64,000 nt of DNA from Tupaia tana. Taxonomy: Eukaryota > Chordata > Mammalia > Scandentia > Tupaiidae. Shown here piece by piece: positions 33,356-46,000 of the stretch (positions are counted from its first letter, which is position 1; each line of letters starts with the position of its first letter). The notes beneath the pieces were generated by a model. It ran no database searches, was not told the origin of the DNA, and was given only the letters and a program-made list of their open reading frames with translations. The stretch spans positions 190,599,449-190,663,448 of the forward strand of contig JAKSZU010000006.1 in assembly GCA_026018925.1 (NCBI GenBank), given 5' to 3'. Position numbers and translations under genes: made by a program.

Positions 33356-34685
33356 AACACTATAGGGGAGAATATTTCTAGAAATGAGTTCTGAGTAATC
33401 AAAAGTTTTACTTTGGATAGTGAAGTTGACTGATAAAGCTCCATATAGACTCGCTGAAGATGTGATTGGATACATAATTATTGTAGGTGGAGATGCAAAT
33501 TGGGAGATTATTAAGGAACTTAGGATTCAAAACCATGGGACTCATAGGAATCACTGGGAAAACTCTGTATCTTAAGAACATAGTAGGAATAATGAGCAAA
33601 ACTAATATAAAATCCTTTTATTCCCAAATCGACATCTCATGTCTTGTTGAGCAAAAGAAAGAACATGTCTCTCACTAAATTTGTTCCTGGTAAATTGTAG
33701 CTCAAATGCATCTGCTGTGTTTCCAGTGTTGCAGGGGCTACAACAATTTTCTTAGACTTTGTAACAGACAAAATCAAAATACAGAAGGAGAATTTTTAAA
33801 AATAAAAACTCAACCCATTTCTTATTACAGATAACTATACTAATTTGTAGGACTAAGAAATGTCAAAGAAGAATTGTCAGAAACATTTTTTTTGGTAATG
33901 CTTTTATTTTAGTCTTACTCAAAAAGGATGATTATAAAGATGATCATCTGAACATTACACTTAGTGAGTAGTGGTTTTGTGGGTATCTCAATATTTACTT
34001 AAATATGAAAAACACGATTATAGGTAAAGTAGCAATAACTGTCACGTGGAACATCCTTAGTTAAATAGGGAATCTCATTAACATGTAAGTCCCAAGCAAA
34101 GCATATGCAGTAATTAGACTTAAGTTGCAAAATATGACTTATAGAAATCCATCCTCAATTTTTCCCAGTTAATTACCTATAAGGGTGCAAGAGCAGAGAC
34201 AGGAAGGACCAGAGGGAAATGAGCAGGGAATTTGTAGAGATTATGGGCAAAGCCTGGTTATACACAGACTGAGAAATGGAACATTTGGCTTACATTTCCC
34301 TAAATCCCCAAGGTCTGGATTATACACATTCTGAATAGAAGATAGTAGATGTGGGTGTGGGTGTGTGAACAGACATATCTACCTGTATGTCTAGAAAATG
34401 AACTTCCGATTGAGCAAAAAAATCAATTGAGTTTACAGAGATCAAAATCTTTGTTTGATCAGATGAATCAGAGTTACATCTCTGAATAAGAGACTTGTTT
34501 TGAGAAGTGGAGTAAATCCACAATTCATGCTAAACACTCAGTTCCTAAATGCACATGTTACCAGGGCAATCTGCTTAAAGGTTTTATTATTAATGTTAAC
34601 TTTCCCTGTCAAGAAGGGGGAAAAAGTGACGAGAGAAAAGATTTAGAAAACTGAGTGCAAAGGCCTATATAAAATATAACAATAA
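33356..34685. other. Intergenic, unassigned 1.3 kb
   Basis: No SINE or L1 recognised. The open frames 33,408-33,599 (-) and 33,487-33,678 (+) overlap and have no recognised protein. Confidence 0.5.
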
Positions 34686-34815
34686 GGGCTGCCAGGTGGT
34701 ATGGTGGTTAAGGTGGCTGGATCGCACATGGCCGACTGTGCAGTTTGAGTTCTGTACTCAGCAGCTTGAAAAACATATTGGGTGCATGTATACATCCTCT
34801 AGCAAACTAAAACTA
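34686..34815 (+). mobile_element. tRNA-derived SINE, internally deleted
   Basis: GGCTGCCAGGTGGTATGGTGGTTAAGG head, up to GGGTGCATGTATAC, then directly CATCCTCTAGCAAACTAAAAC; core and CT part are missing. Confidence 0.85.
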
Positions 34816-35529
34816 TGCATATGTACATATGTATTTATAATATATAATGCATATATATTTATACACATATATATATTGAAGATAATGATAATAGGATCTT
34901 TAAGAGACACAGTTGAAATGTTAAAAATGAAAACATGGAAAGAATATGTCAGAAATTAAAAAAAAAACACACACTTCAATTTAGTAACTATGTATAGAGC
35001 TCTTAAGGACTGAAACCTTCGAGACAGAGAAATACAGCTATGAGTGAGTCCTTTCCTTTGAGCAGTTTATGGTTTACAATAAACAGTGCAAACAATGGAT
35101 GTGTATTTCACATAAACTGAGAAGAGTACAAGTGGATGAGCCTTCTTTCAGGATTTAAACTTGGGAAGATCTAGGGATTAGTTTGTAAAATAAGGTCTTT
35201 CAAAAACGCTACAGAATTTCATAAAGGGAGAGGTAGGACGGTCAAAGGAAGACAGAAAGCAGATTCCAAGTGGTAGAAACAGGCCATGTTTTAGCTATTT
35301 TGGCTCAAAAATGTTGGACAGCCCAAGGATCTATTAATAAGCTGAGGAAGCCTCCAAAGGTACAGGAAAAAGTCATACGGAACTGGAAAACCACTATTCA
35401 TCAGGTGGTTCAGGAGTTCCCTCGTCTCCAAATTAAATAACTGTACAGACCACTTTTTCTGATTGCCAATCCTCCAGGTGTCTCTGTTGACTATCTCAAT
35501 AATTTGCCTAATAAAGGTCTGATTTAAAT
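34816..35529. other. Intergenic, TA-rich then ancient repeat-like
   Basis: 34,816-34,880 is TA-rich. 35,010-35,270 has the layout of an ancient mammalian interspersed repeat; family unknown. Confidence 0.4.
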
Positions 35530-35708
35530 AACAGTGGCTCAGTGGTAATGCAAGTGCCTTGTTAGGGCCAAAGGTCTACATAGCTCATCATGAGTTCAGA
35601 TCTTAAGTCTACTGAAAGCACACTGAGTGCTGAATGGGCATCCAGGATCCTGGGGGGCTGAGTGGCCTCGGAAAACGGATTGTGGTGTAGGCAGCCCTCC
35701 AGGGTGCT

Positions 35709-35743
<35 letters not shown>

Positions 35744-35772
35744 GCCCCTCTTACATGGGAATTCTCGATCAC
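35530..35772 (+). mobile_element. Old tRNA-derived SINE relative
   Basis: AACAGTGGCTCAGTGGTAATGCAAGTGCC head, GGATTGTGGTGTAGGCAGCCC core, (TC)n and (GAAA)n tail. The head (GTGGCTCAGTGGTAATGC) differs from the main family. Confidence 0.6.
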
Positions 35773-35774
35773 AA

Positions 35775-35854
<80 letters not shown>

Positions 35855-35856
35855 AA
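35773..35856. repeat. (GAAA)n microsatellite
   Basis: About 20 GAAA units forming the tail of the preceding SINE-like element. Confidence 0.97.
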
Positions 35857-36119
35857 ATAGTAGAAGCTCTGAGATCTACACACTATAAAGATGTTGCAAT
35901 TAATAGGTAGCCAGATATGTAACACTCATTTAATGTTAGTGATCCCAAGCTAAAAGCCAATAAAGAAAAATTTTCAAAAGGCAACGTTCAAACTCTTTAT
36001 TAGATATTTCAAGAACTACGCTGAAGAAAGATTTCCGATAAAAAGCTGTAAAATAAAAATAGTTCTCCAACAGACAATTGTTTAGGATCCTTCATTAAGG
36101 CACCATATAGGTTCTTTTA

Positions 36120-36396
36120 TTTTGTTTTTATTAATTAATTAATGTACATTGCCAGAGGGTACATGCTCCTGCCAGAGACAAAGAGACAGAGAAAGGAGAG
36201 GCAGAAAGCACCTCCCAATTGTGCATGGTCATGCTGTAATCCCTCCTCCTTCAATTCTCAACCCTGCTGAGATTTTGGTCTCATAAGCACATGTACACAG
36301 TGAGTTTTTCAAGCTGCTGGGACTAGTATTTGTATCGAGTTTGGCCATATGGGATGTTGTACCCTTCACCACTAGGCTATAAGGCTGACCCATCAT
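36120..36396 (-). mobile_element. Old tRNA-derived SINE relative
   Basis: TTAATTAATTAATG, CCAGAGGGTACATGC, CTGCTGAGATTTTGG core and CTAGGCTATAAGGCTGACCC end; related to the copies at 55,712 and 63,755. Confidence 0.7.
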
Positions 36397-36569
36397 TTGA
36401 GTACTTTTTTGGGTACTTTTTAAATGTACATATCTATATCTAACATCTCCTCCTAAAACAAATTTTTAACCAGCTTTCTGTGGCTGGAGGGCATCAATGT
36501 TAAATAAAAAAGAGGGTAATACAATTGGACATAATACAAAGTAAAGATACAATAAAGTTTATCTATATC

Positions 36570-36627
36570 ATACTCTTTTTTTTTTTTTTTTTGGCTTTGC
36601 TATAGGGCATGTGCACTTGCTATAGAG

Positions 36628-36681
<54 letters not shown>

Positions 36682-36856
36682 GAGAAATCACCCTCCAGGG
36701 AAATGGCCACACTGCAATCTCTTCTCCTTTCAGAATTTTACACAAGCGTGCACACGTGTCTGGAGTAGTTTTCAAGCCACCAGGTCTGAGACTCAAGTCA
36801 AATAGTCGACCATGTGGGATTCAGCCAGCTTACCTCTACACCACATTCTGGTCCTG
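36570..36856 (-). mobile_element. tRNA-derived SINE, long form with (GA)n
   Basis: T-run, GGCTTTGCTATAGGGCATG, (GA)n 36,632-36,679, core, end CACATTCTGGTCC. Confidence 0.92.
36632..36679. repeat. (GA)n microsatellite inside a SINE
   Basis: About 23 GA units expanded from the SINE CT part. Confidence 0.96.
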
Positions 36857-37459
36857 TTTATCCTAATTTTCCCTAAAGAATAACAATGTGTAGCATCTAT
36901 TCAATATTGGTTCATTTGACATTAGTTAACACCTGTTTTGTTCCCATTCTCTTCCATTTATCTTATGCCTGAACCAATTTTCACATTAACAACCAATATT
37001 CATACTATGTACTTAAAATTATTTACCATTATTCCTGCACCCCATTCTTTCTAATTCATTTGGAATAAATTTGGCCAACAATTCCCTGAGCTTCACTTAT
37101 TGAAGTAATCACTTGGGGAAAAAAGGAATCACACTTCCTTTTTACTGTTAGACTACTACCACACATTTTAAGTGATGACTCTTTGTGTTTACAATTCAAA
37201 AGCAGAGAAAACTGCTAACTTAAATATTGTGCACAGAATACAGTTTATTGATTGCTTCATCAAAATGGCCTCAGGATGATCCTATTACAAAAGATGGCCT
37301 ATAGTGAGAGATGAGAATAAGCAAAATCCTCAAAATTCTAAACATGATTATAAATGTAAAAATAAACCTTTTAAATTTCCTTTGCACCCTCTAATGCTAG
37401 ACTAGCAAAAAAAAATTTTAGATGTATGCATTTAACATTTTTTTGTAAACTATTAATAA
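36857..37459. other. Intergenic, unassigned
   Basis: AT-rich sequence, no element recognised. Confidence 0.5.
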
Positions 37460-37657
37460 TTATCCTTTTTTTAACTATTTATTTATTTAATTTTATTTAT
37501 TTATTCATTTTATTTTAATTTGACCAGAGAGAGGCAGAGAGAGAGAGAGAGAGAGAGAGAAAGTGAGAAAGCAAGCCACCAGATTCAGGATTTGAACCAT
37601 GGTCGGCCATGTGGGAGTATCCAGCACCTTAACCACCATGCCACCTGCTGGTCCCAA
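37460..37657 (-). mobile_element. tRNA-derived SINE, short form
   Basis: (ATTT)n tail, TTTGACCAGAGAGAGG, (GA)n, AAGCAAGCCACCAGATTC and CACCTGCTGGTCCC end. The central core is absent. Confidence 0.92.
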
Positions 37658-37799
37658 AAAAAAAAAAAAAAAAATTATCCTTTAAGGAAACTTTCTCTGG
37701 GTAGGTGTAAATACAATTTACATATTCTGTCTTATGTAAATTCACAAAACAAACTGAAAGTAATAATATATCAGCCATTGTCAAGTTCGCGGAAATTAG

Positions 37800-38060
37800 G
37801 GGCCAGCAAGTGGTGTAGTGGTTAAGGTGCTAGAGTCTCACATGGCTGGCTGTGGTTGGAGTCTCAGGCCCAGAGACTTGAAAATCACACCAGGCATGTG
37901 TGCATGTGCACCCAAAATCCCAAGAGGAAAATGGAAAATGGAGAAGGGAGTGCAATGCAGCCATACTCTCTGAGGGAGTGACTTCTCACTTTCTCTCTCT
38001 CTGTGTCTCTGTCTCTTTGACAAGCGTATGCACTCTATGACAAAAACCTAAAAATAATTT
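37800..38060 (+). mobile_element. tRNA-derived SINE, long form, older
   Basis: GGGGCCAGCAAGTGGTGTAGTGGTTAAGG head, core with AATGG duplicated, CT part, CTCTATGACAAAAACC end. Confidence 0.93.
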
Positions 38061-38230
38061 CAAAAAATTTCTGGACACAATATTATATGGTACACTTGTC
38101 ATTTTAAATAATTATTAAAAATTTAGAATGAATCCTTTTCCTGAAGTTTAGGGTAAAAGATGGAGAAGTTAATCTTATAGACATATACTATATATGAAAA
38201 TCAACTCTTTTTAAGAATTAATCCAAATTT

Positions 38231-38560
38231 GGACCAACAGTTGGTGTAATGGCTATGTCACTGGACTCCCATGTAGTTGACCATGGTTCAAGTCTCGGAC
38301 CCAGTGGCTTAAACTCACACCAGGCACGTGTGCATGCATGCCCAAGATCCTGAGAGGAGAATGGAGGAGAAGGGATTGCGAGAGGAGAATGGAGGAGAAG
38401 GGATTGCGGCGTGGCCATCCCCCCTGGGGGGTGATTTCTCGATTTCTGGCTCTCTGTCTCTCTCTGTCTGTCTGGCAAGTGAACACGCCCTATAGCAAAA
38501 AACTCTCAAAAAAAAAAAAAAAAAAAAGGAAAAAAAAAAAAAGAAAGGAAAAAAAAGAAG
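38231..38560 (+). mobile_element. tRNA-derived SINE with internal duplication and target duplication
   Basis: Flanked by a perfect 17-bp duplication (AAGAATTAATCCAAATT at 38,213-38,229 and 38,561-38,577). A 28-bp core segment occurs twice in tandem (38,352-38,379 and 38,380-38,407). A-rich tail with G interruptions. Confidence 0.97.
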
Positions 38561-38577
38561 AAGAATTAATCCAAATT

Positions 38578-39600
38578 GTTTTCTCAATTATTGGTATGTG
38601 ATTAATTTATTTAAACATTAAGCCAGTCTCAGACACCTTTTCCTTTAAATAGTCTCATCTCTAACAGCAGCCTTTTCCAGATTACTCTAGGTATCCTGCA
38701 AATCCTAACATAAGAAAAAAGTATCACTCCAAAAGGCATATTGAGCAATTTCCCTCTGGGAACCCAGAGAAAGAATGAGTACCATTGTAACTCATGAATT
38801 GTGTAAAATTCTCTTAGAAATGAGGCTGTTGTTGATAGTAGTTACTTAGGATTGTCATCCTTCTGAAAGAACAGACTCAATTTTGTGGTGAAAAGAGAAA
38901 TATGACAGGGAATGAAAGTTGATGCAATGGTAAAAAAAAAACTGTGATGAGGGCATTATACACAGAGTGAGCAATGCCATTGAGAATAAATCAAAAAGAA
39001 CAGAACAATGCAGACCAAACGAGAGAAGAATTAGAAAAAAGCAATCATTGATACAACATACATTTTTTAAAATTTATTAAAATGTAAATAGTTTATAGCA
39101 GGATTTTACAAATGTAAAATTATTTTTCTAGGACATCCAACTGAAAGTCAGCATACATAGTTCATCCTTCCAGTTACATACCAAAAACAAACAAGCAAAA
39201 CCCTGACCAATTTATTAGGAAGTAATATTCTATTCATTAGAGCTACTATGCTTTTTTTTTTCCTATTGATTTTATTTCCTTTTCTTCAATTATTTTGCTT
39301 CATTCCTCTATTATCATTTATTCTCGGCCCATATTTACTCTTCTTCTAGCATATATCATCTAAAATTCACATTAGTTCCGAAACCACAAAACATTTGCTC
39401 AGAAGTTTGAGTTACCAAAAATGATCCTAACTCTTTAAGAACTTCCGGGTCGAAGAATCTCTGATTTCATGTATTCGTCCTGGGGATTTGATTTAAATAT
39501 TTGAAGTAACAGAATTTATATTTCACAAAGGAAAAATGCTGGTATCTTGAAGTGGATGAGGGAATGACAGGAAATGGGGGAAGAAAGGTACTTGGGGTTC
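38578..39600. other. Distal upstream region of NTS
   Basis: SINE-free, AT-rich sequence. No other gene seen; start of a 5.9-kb block without recognisable recent insertions. Confidence 0.55.
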
Positions 39601-39629
39601 TTTTCCAGGATGCGGAATGACTACCTCTG

Positions 39630-39637
39630 TGCGTCAG
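39630..39637 (+). promoter_or_regulatory. AP-1/CRE-like site
   Basis: TGCGTCAG, one base from an AP-1 consensus. The rat neurotensin promoter is known to use AP-1 and CRE-type elements in its first 200-250 bp. Function is inferred from position. Confidence 0.45.
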
Positions 39638-39671
39638 AAATCCGGAGTAGCAATGGCAATTAGGGATGGGA

Positions 39672-39680
39672 TGATCGTCA
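39672..39680 (+). promoter_or_regulatory. CRE half-site-like element
   Basis: TGATCGTCA contains the CGTCA half of a CRE, about 190 bp upstream of the predicted transcription start. Confidence 0.4.
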
Positions 39681-39697
39681 CTTTCACTTATGGTTCA

Positions 39698-39761
39698 GAA
39701 GTGGGGGAGGAGAGCAGGGGGCAAAGCAAGAGGGGAGGAGGAAATGGGGAGAAGGGAGGGC
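39698..39761. repeat. Purine-rich promoter tract
   Basis: Nearly all A and G with only a few pyrimidines (GTGGGGGAGGAGAG and AAGAGGGGAGGAGGAAATGG). It sits just upstream of the CRE-like site and TATA box of NTS. Confidence 0.8.
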
Positions 39762-39809
39762 TGAAGATAAACGCAGAACACATCCTGAAAAGATAACCCC
39801 TGTGTAATA

Positions 39810-39817
39810 TGACATCA
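39810..39817 (+). promoter_or_regulatory. CRE-like site of the NTS promoter
   Basis: TGACATCA, one base from the TGACGTCA CRE, 24 bp upstream of the TATA-like box. Its place fits the proximal CRE/AP-1 element known to control neurotensin transcription in other mammals. Confidence 0.65.
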
Positions 39818-39833
39818 TCCTCCTGCTTATACA

Positions 39834-39841
39834 TATATATA
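39834..39841 (+). promoter_or_regulatory. TATA-like box of NTS
   Basis: TATATATA followed by GGGG, about 30 bp before a start region near 39,865-39,870 and 124 bp before the ATG codon. Confidence 0.75.
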
Positions 39842-39867
39842 GGGGATGGCCAGAGCATCCCTCATAG

Positions 39868-39964
39868 TTCACTCACTTTCAGAGCAAGCTGAAAGCTCCA
39901 GAGAAAGCCCCTGTCGGTGTGTTTCTGACTTTTACGGACTTGGCTTGCTAGAAGGCTGACAGAG
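39868..39964 (+). other. NTS: NTS 5' UTR (approximate start)
   Basis: The segment between the expected start site and the first ATG has no upstream ATG in the + frames except inside the GATATG-free stretch; it is transcribed by inference from the TATA spacing. The 5' end is uncertain by about 10 bp. Confidence 0.55.
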
Positions 39965-40037
39965 ATGATGGCAGGACTGAAAATCCAGCTGATATGCATG
40001 CTAATCCTAGCTTTCAGCTCCTGGAGTCTGTGCTCAG
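39965..40037 (+). CDS. NTS: NTS coding exon 1 (signal peptide)
   Basis: This exon encodes residues 1-24 plus the first base of codon 25. It begins with two in-frame ATGs followed by Ala-Gly-Leu-Lys and a hydrophobic core ending Ser-Trp-Ser-Leu-Cys-Ser, a typical signal peptide with cleavage expected near Cys23/Ser24. The donor at 40,038 reads GTAAGC after CAG. A TATA-like box about 125 bp upstream of the ATG leaves room for a 5' UTR of roughly 95-100 bp. Confidence 0.97.
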
Positions 40038-43000
40038 GTAAGCCCAGCTGCATTTCACAATTCCCTGAAGTGATGTCTTTATTCTCTCTTGCTGTGTGTT
40101 GTTAATGTTTATGTTAATGTATCCAAGGAGAAGAGTCCCCCCCCCCTTATTTAGGATTTGTTTCTTAGTGACAGAAACAGAATATCCTCTTTCTCTGTCT
40201 TTATGATTATAGGAACTGAGAGATTTATTTTCTCCTTTTTAAATTCGCAAAGCAATAAAAGAGATTTCAGTGAAACACTGCATGTCCCCCTTTGAAATGC
40301 AACCACTAGAGAAAAAACAAAATACAAAACTTTAGGCTGGTCATTATCTAAATAAGAAGTACAAAGGCGATGCCTATGCAACCCATTATTAAAACCTATT
40401 CCATTCAAAACGCTTACCTCTCATCCTCAGTCAGTCTCCTAGGAAGCATGGGCTTATACCTCTGCACCCTTGTAATTGCCTCCAAATTATTTCCTTACCT
40501 GGGAGTGTGTTAAGGTAATAAAGTTAACATTGATGCTTAACAAAAAAATGAATGAGGCATTATTTGTAACCAATTGTTTCTAGAAAAACAGAAATATCAC
40601 AAGAACTTTTGAGACTTCATTTTTCATAGTTTATGTGACAAATAAGCATTCTATTAATTGAATTGCTTAAATTTTTGAATGTCATTTAAGTTTTATTAAA
40701 TGTCATTGGAAAAGTGCTATTCTTATATTAACAGAAATGATTTGACTTTAGAGTATTTTACATGTAATTAGTAAGGAAAGTTATATATCCCCCTCTATCA
40801 ATAACTCACCTTGAAAATAAGATTTAAATTTAAGGGAGTAACATAAAATATTAAACTAGTATGATATGCTCTAATTCATGTTTGAAAAATATTTCAATTG
40901 TCATATTAATAAAGGAGAAAAAAACAGAAGATAAATGCAGCAAAGATCACTTAACCTGTTTTGTGTTTTTATATATCACAAATATAATATTGAAATGCTA
41001 ATTCAAACATAATTTTATTTAAATTATGAAATTAAAATCTAGCAAAAATATAAATATGATTTCTGCTAAATTTTATAATTATTTTAATCATAAGTAAAGG
41101 ACATTGATTTCCCAATGTTACAAATCTTTTATGAGAATGCAATTTTATGCAACTATGATTGTATCTAAGGAAATTAAAGGTATACCTAGAGTATGTGGGG
41201 GAAAAAATGGGTAATTGATGGAACACTGTCCATTAACTCTTAAAAACTACCTGGTGTGATAAGTCAAAAAAAAATTTTTTTTCAGTATCATACTGACTAG
41301 TGGAATTTGTTATTACCTTTGCAAAACAGAATGTGTTTCTAATAGATAGAAGGAAAAGATTTTTTGTATGAATTAATTCTTAAGTGCAATTTAATCACTG
41401 ATTTCTCCAAGAGACACATCTTTCTCATGCATGTGTAGTTCCAGAAAGTCATTTTTAACTTATGCATTATTTTACAACATATAGATTAGTAAGTATAAAT
41501 TGTCACGTTGTAGCATTTTTATAACTTTATTTCTATTACCTTGCAGTATGTTTTTTTTTCTATAAAATATTCATTAATAGACACTTGAAGAGGATAGTCT
41601 AAAGAAATCAGTCCCTTTTCAACACTATTTTACTTGTGTTGATGGACAGCTCCATTTTTGCTCAATTGCTTTGATAAAATCACTAAGCATACCTAATTTC
41701 AAATTCTTCTTTTAAGTACAAAAACAATTCTTTCAATGTGTGTTTTGTAAAACAGCATCTCAAATTAAGTAAGTCTCAGTATCTCTCTTATTCTAAACTT
41801 GATCTTGAAAAAGCCTCTTGTATATGTATCGTTGTTTTAATAAAACATCAACATACATAAACTATTATTGGTAAAATCAACCACTATAGTATATTTGATT
41901 AAATATCTATTATACAATATAATCATATTTTTAAAAAACTAAGTTCAGTGATCAAACAACTCCAAATAATCAATAGCTCTCTTAGCAAATAATCATGTGA
42001 TATTTTCTTAGAAATACTTTTTTATTCTAGCTGCTTGTTAGCATAAAATAAAACTACAACTTGCTTTATCTGAATATTATTTCAAAGATAATAAATACAA
42101 AAAATATATAGGAAAGACACTAAGCTTCTAAAACTAAGTTTTTAGAGATTAAAATCTATATGTTCTAATAGAATATATAATGTGATTATAGAGTAAACAT
42201 GTGGTTTTGATTTTATTCAGATTCAGAAGAGGAAATGAAAGCATTAGAAGCAGATTTATTGGCCAATATGCATACATCAAAGGTAACTTTTTCTTTTCTT
42301 TAACCCAGGGTTGAAGAACATATTAACTCTCATTAAAAACATGGTGTCCTTTTCCTATCGTAATAACTTCCTATCCAGACTGCAAAAGTCCATGAGAGAC
42401 ATTTCCTTTTTTTGGGAAACTTTTCATTGAGTTCAAAGAAGTTGAGAGTATTGATGAAACAAGGAAAGAAACTATAATGACTATCACTCAGCCTATTGCA
42501 TCTTAAATTAAGTAGTCACGTATTATTTATGTAGACAGGTAAATGGATTGAAAGAAGCTGTTTCCATAGCTATTACACCAACTACAGCGTAAAGTATACT
42601 GGCCTCAAGTTAAATACATGAATGAAAACTAAGTAAACATTTTTGCCTTTTCTATTATGTTAGGAAAAATACAATTGTGTTCCTAAATTTAAAATGAAGT
42701 TTATAACAACTTGCAAAGGAAATGTGGCAGACTAGCATCAGGAGCCTCAAGATCTAATCCTAAAACTCATTTAAGAACTGTCTGATCTTAAGCAAGTGGA
42801 TTAGTTCATGTCATTTACCTTCATTTTCTTATTTTTAAGTGCAGAGGTTGATGGTCATGATTTAGACACTATTCTGCCATATGTTTTAAATTATTAACCT
42901 GTTCTCTTTATTGTATGCCTAGATTTAAATTCTTCCCAAGACAGATGTGTTACCTGTACCTATGCATTTTTTCAATGAACCAAATACAACTTTGTGTTCT

Positions 43001-46000
43001 GGGCCCTATGACTCCTCTCCTGCATTCATGAAAACCAGTTTTCTACTTCTCAATCTGTATGTAGTGATAAAAGTCAATTAGAATATACCTGATTACCATG
43101 CTACCATATAATACTGATGTATTCAGAGTGAGTCACTTAGTGTATCTAAAGGAGAGATCAAGGTACAGGTTCCCAAACGAAACAGGTTTCTAAAAGAAAT
43201 GCAACACATACAGGAATGCATGCAGATGGAGCAAATGGGCGGTGGAACATCACGCCACCAACAGAGTGAAGAAAATGGGATGTTGCCAAAACAAAAACAA
43301 ATACAACCTAAACTGAAGGTTCACATCATAATGTAGTGTTGCTTGTTGAAAACAAATATGGTAATATGCTTGACCTGATTATTGAAAATTGCATGCATGC
43401 TGTGAAAATCCATCTGGTATCCCATAAAGATGTACAATTAAATGTAAATAAGAGATTAGAATGTAAAAGAAAAACCAATTTAGATGTAAGGTAGTTACTT
43501 TGGGTGCAATCACTATGATAGCACTGGTTTACCAAGACTGAGAACTCAACAGATGTTATGGTAAAAAAAAAAAAAAAAGTAAATGCTTAAAATTTTATCT
43601 GATTTTTAAAGTTATGTTTTGGCTCAAGTTTTATAAGCTCGGGTTCCCGTTTCCTAATTGAATGACCATTTCTAGCACAATGATAACTGGTAAGCCCCAT
43701 GGATTTCTATGTATATTTGAGATGGTAGGGCATTATTATCTCACTACAATTAAAGGCATATTTTCTTTTAGGGTCTTAAAAAGACATTTGAGAAAGCTTT
43801 AAACACGTACATGTTTACTTCATGGCCCAGATCTATAAACGTTGATTAGATAAGAACCGAATGCTGTCATAATTTTGTAGGTCTCATTTCAGGAATGATC
43901 AAATTTACTCTAGTCATTAAAGCTCAACGATCAGATATATTTAACTTTTCGATGACAAATCAATTGTTTAGCTCTCAATAATCATGGCTACAATCTCTTT
44001 AACTCAAAAACAGGAAGACAATTAAAGTCAATAGTCTATGTTAAAAAATGGGATAGACTAGAATGCCTTGATGTCTTGGTATGAATTTTACCTCTATAGT
44101 TCCCAAGCACACATTGACACACCAAGGTCCTAAATAAATGTGATATAATTTAGAGACTGCTAGCTATTTAGAGAAAATGCAAGGTATATTTGTGTTTTCT
44201 TCCTTGGCCAAGATATTGCAAGAGAAAAATAATTTCAGTGTATAGTTTCTCTTGTCCCTTACAAACAATATACTGCAAACTATAAACACACACTTTTTTT
44301 TAATTATAGGATATATCTCTAAAAAAATCAAGGAAAAAATAGAATTCTAAACTCTTCATTTGAGATAAGCACATGATAAGTAGATACCCAAAATATATTT
44401 ATTCCAATTTTGCTGTTAGGATAAGAACAAGTTCATTTTTTAATTTTTTTGGGTGGGGAGAAGTTTTTGCTATAGGGTGCGTGTGCTTGCCAGAAAGACA
44501 GAGAGAGACAGAGAGATGGAAAGCGAGAAACCACCCCCCAGGGAGTATGGCCACACCACAATCCCTTTCCCTCCATTCTCTTCTCAGGATCTTGGGCACA
44601 CCTGCACACCCGAACACGTGCCTGGCATGAGATTAAGCCATCAGGTCCAGGACTCAAACCATGATAGATTACATGGGAGTTCAGTGACATAGCCATTACG
44701 CTGACTGCTGGTTCCTAATTTTTTACAACAGTACTTTATCATTCATTTCTCTGTGAATTAATAATTTCTGATGCCTGGATAGTCCTATGCAAATGAAAAA
44801 CCTAAAATTGTGACTGTTTTTAACCAAATTGCTACATTAGAAATTTCACTGAGAACAGTATTTAATGTATGTGTGAGTACAACTCCATTACCGAAAGCTT
44901 CAGTAAGCTTTAGCTTACCTTGTTTCATTTTATCACTAAAATATGTGAGCAATTTTAGAATGAAGCTATTTAGACATTGATATACTAGTGTTGAGGTTTC
45001 TCTAGGCAAAAGAAGGCCAAGAGAGATTCCAAAGATAAAAAAATGAAGTGGTAGATGAAAAATATTTTTTCTCACAATATGATTCTTTTAATTACTGATG
45101 CTAATACTGAGGTTTTAGTATGGTTTTATTAAGAAAGAAACCTTGTTACACTATATATTCTTCAGGTTCTCTAAAAGGTGTTGAAATATTGTATTTTTTA
45201 TGATTAAATTAAATGCTTTACATATGATAGGAGGGAGTATAATACATGCTTATGAACTAACAATGATCATCCGGAATAATTACTATCGTTCATATTTTGC
45301 ATTTAAATATAAATATGCAAAAACTTTAGGTCTCCTCCTTAGATGGCTTTAATACTTTGCAATAAGGTGAAATTCTTGAATTTACCATCAGCTGAACTTA
45401 ACTAAGTTAAGTATATTAACAAGTAGAGTACTAGTCATAGTACTTAGGTTAATTAAGGAGACAGAATTTTGATAGGCCCTTAACTAAATTGCTACATTAG
45501 AAATTTCATTTACTCTGTACTAGAAAGCTAGATCTTTATTTTTTTAAACTTTATACAAATGTTTTCATATATATTTCTCCTGAGACATCCTTTGGTCAAG
45601 TGCACTCTGTCCAGTGTGGTTCTTAGATACAATAGTGGCTAAGATGACATTTAATAGTATTTTACAGTACATGGTGACTATATTAACTGATTAAAGGAAA
45701 CAAGATAATTAACATAGGTTTCTCACTGACAAAATAATCAAGTTACAGCAGTCCTGACAGATATTTTATGAAAAAAAGTAGTCTGTTGTCAAATTAGTGT
45801 GGGGAACATTGGATACTATAGTAGACACCATGGAAAAGTCAAAATGAACATATGCATGCAGAAAGCTTGGAGGATACATAAACTTATGAAATCTTTATGT
45901 TTTTCCTTAAACTTAAGTTTTCCAACCTGCTTGACAGTGGAACTTCTTTTAAAAATTAGTGAGCAGCCTAGCCTGATGACACATTCAGTGGTAAACTGAC

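Noticed and set aside
35773-35856. CRISPR-like or satellite array
   Set aside because: It is a plain (GAAA)n microsatellite without spacers; nothing in the window resembles CRISPR.
39684-40053. Reverse open frames over the NTS promoter and exon 1 (39,684-39,872 and 39,862-40,053)
   Set aside because: They are antisense to the promoter and signal-peptide exon; no codon or homology support.
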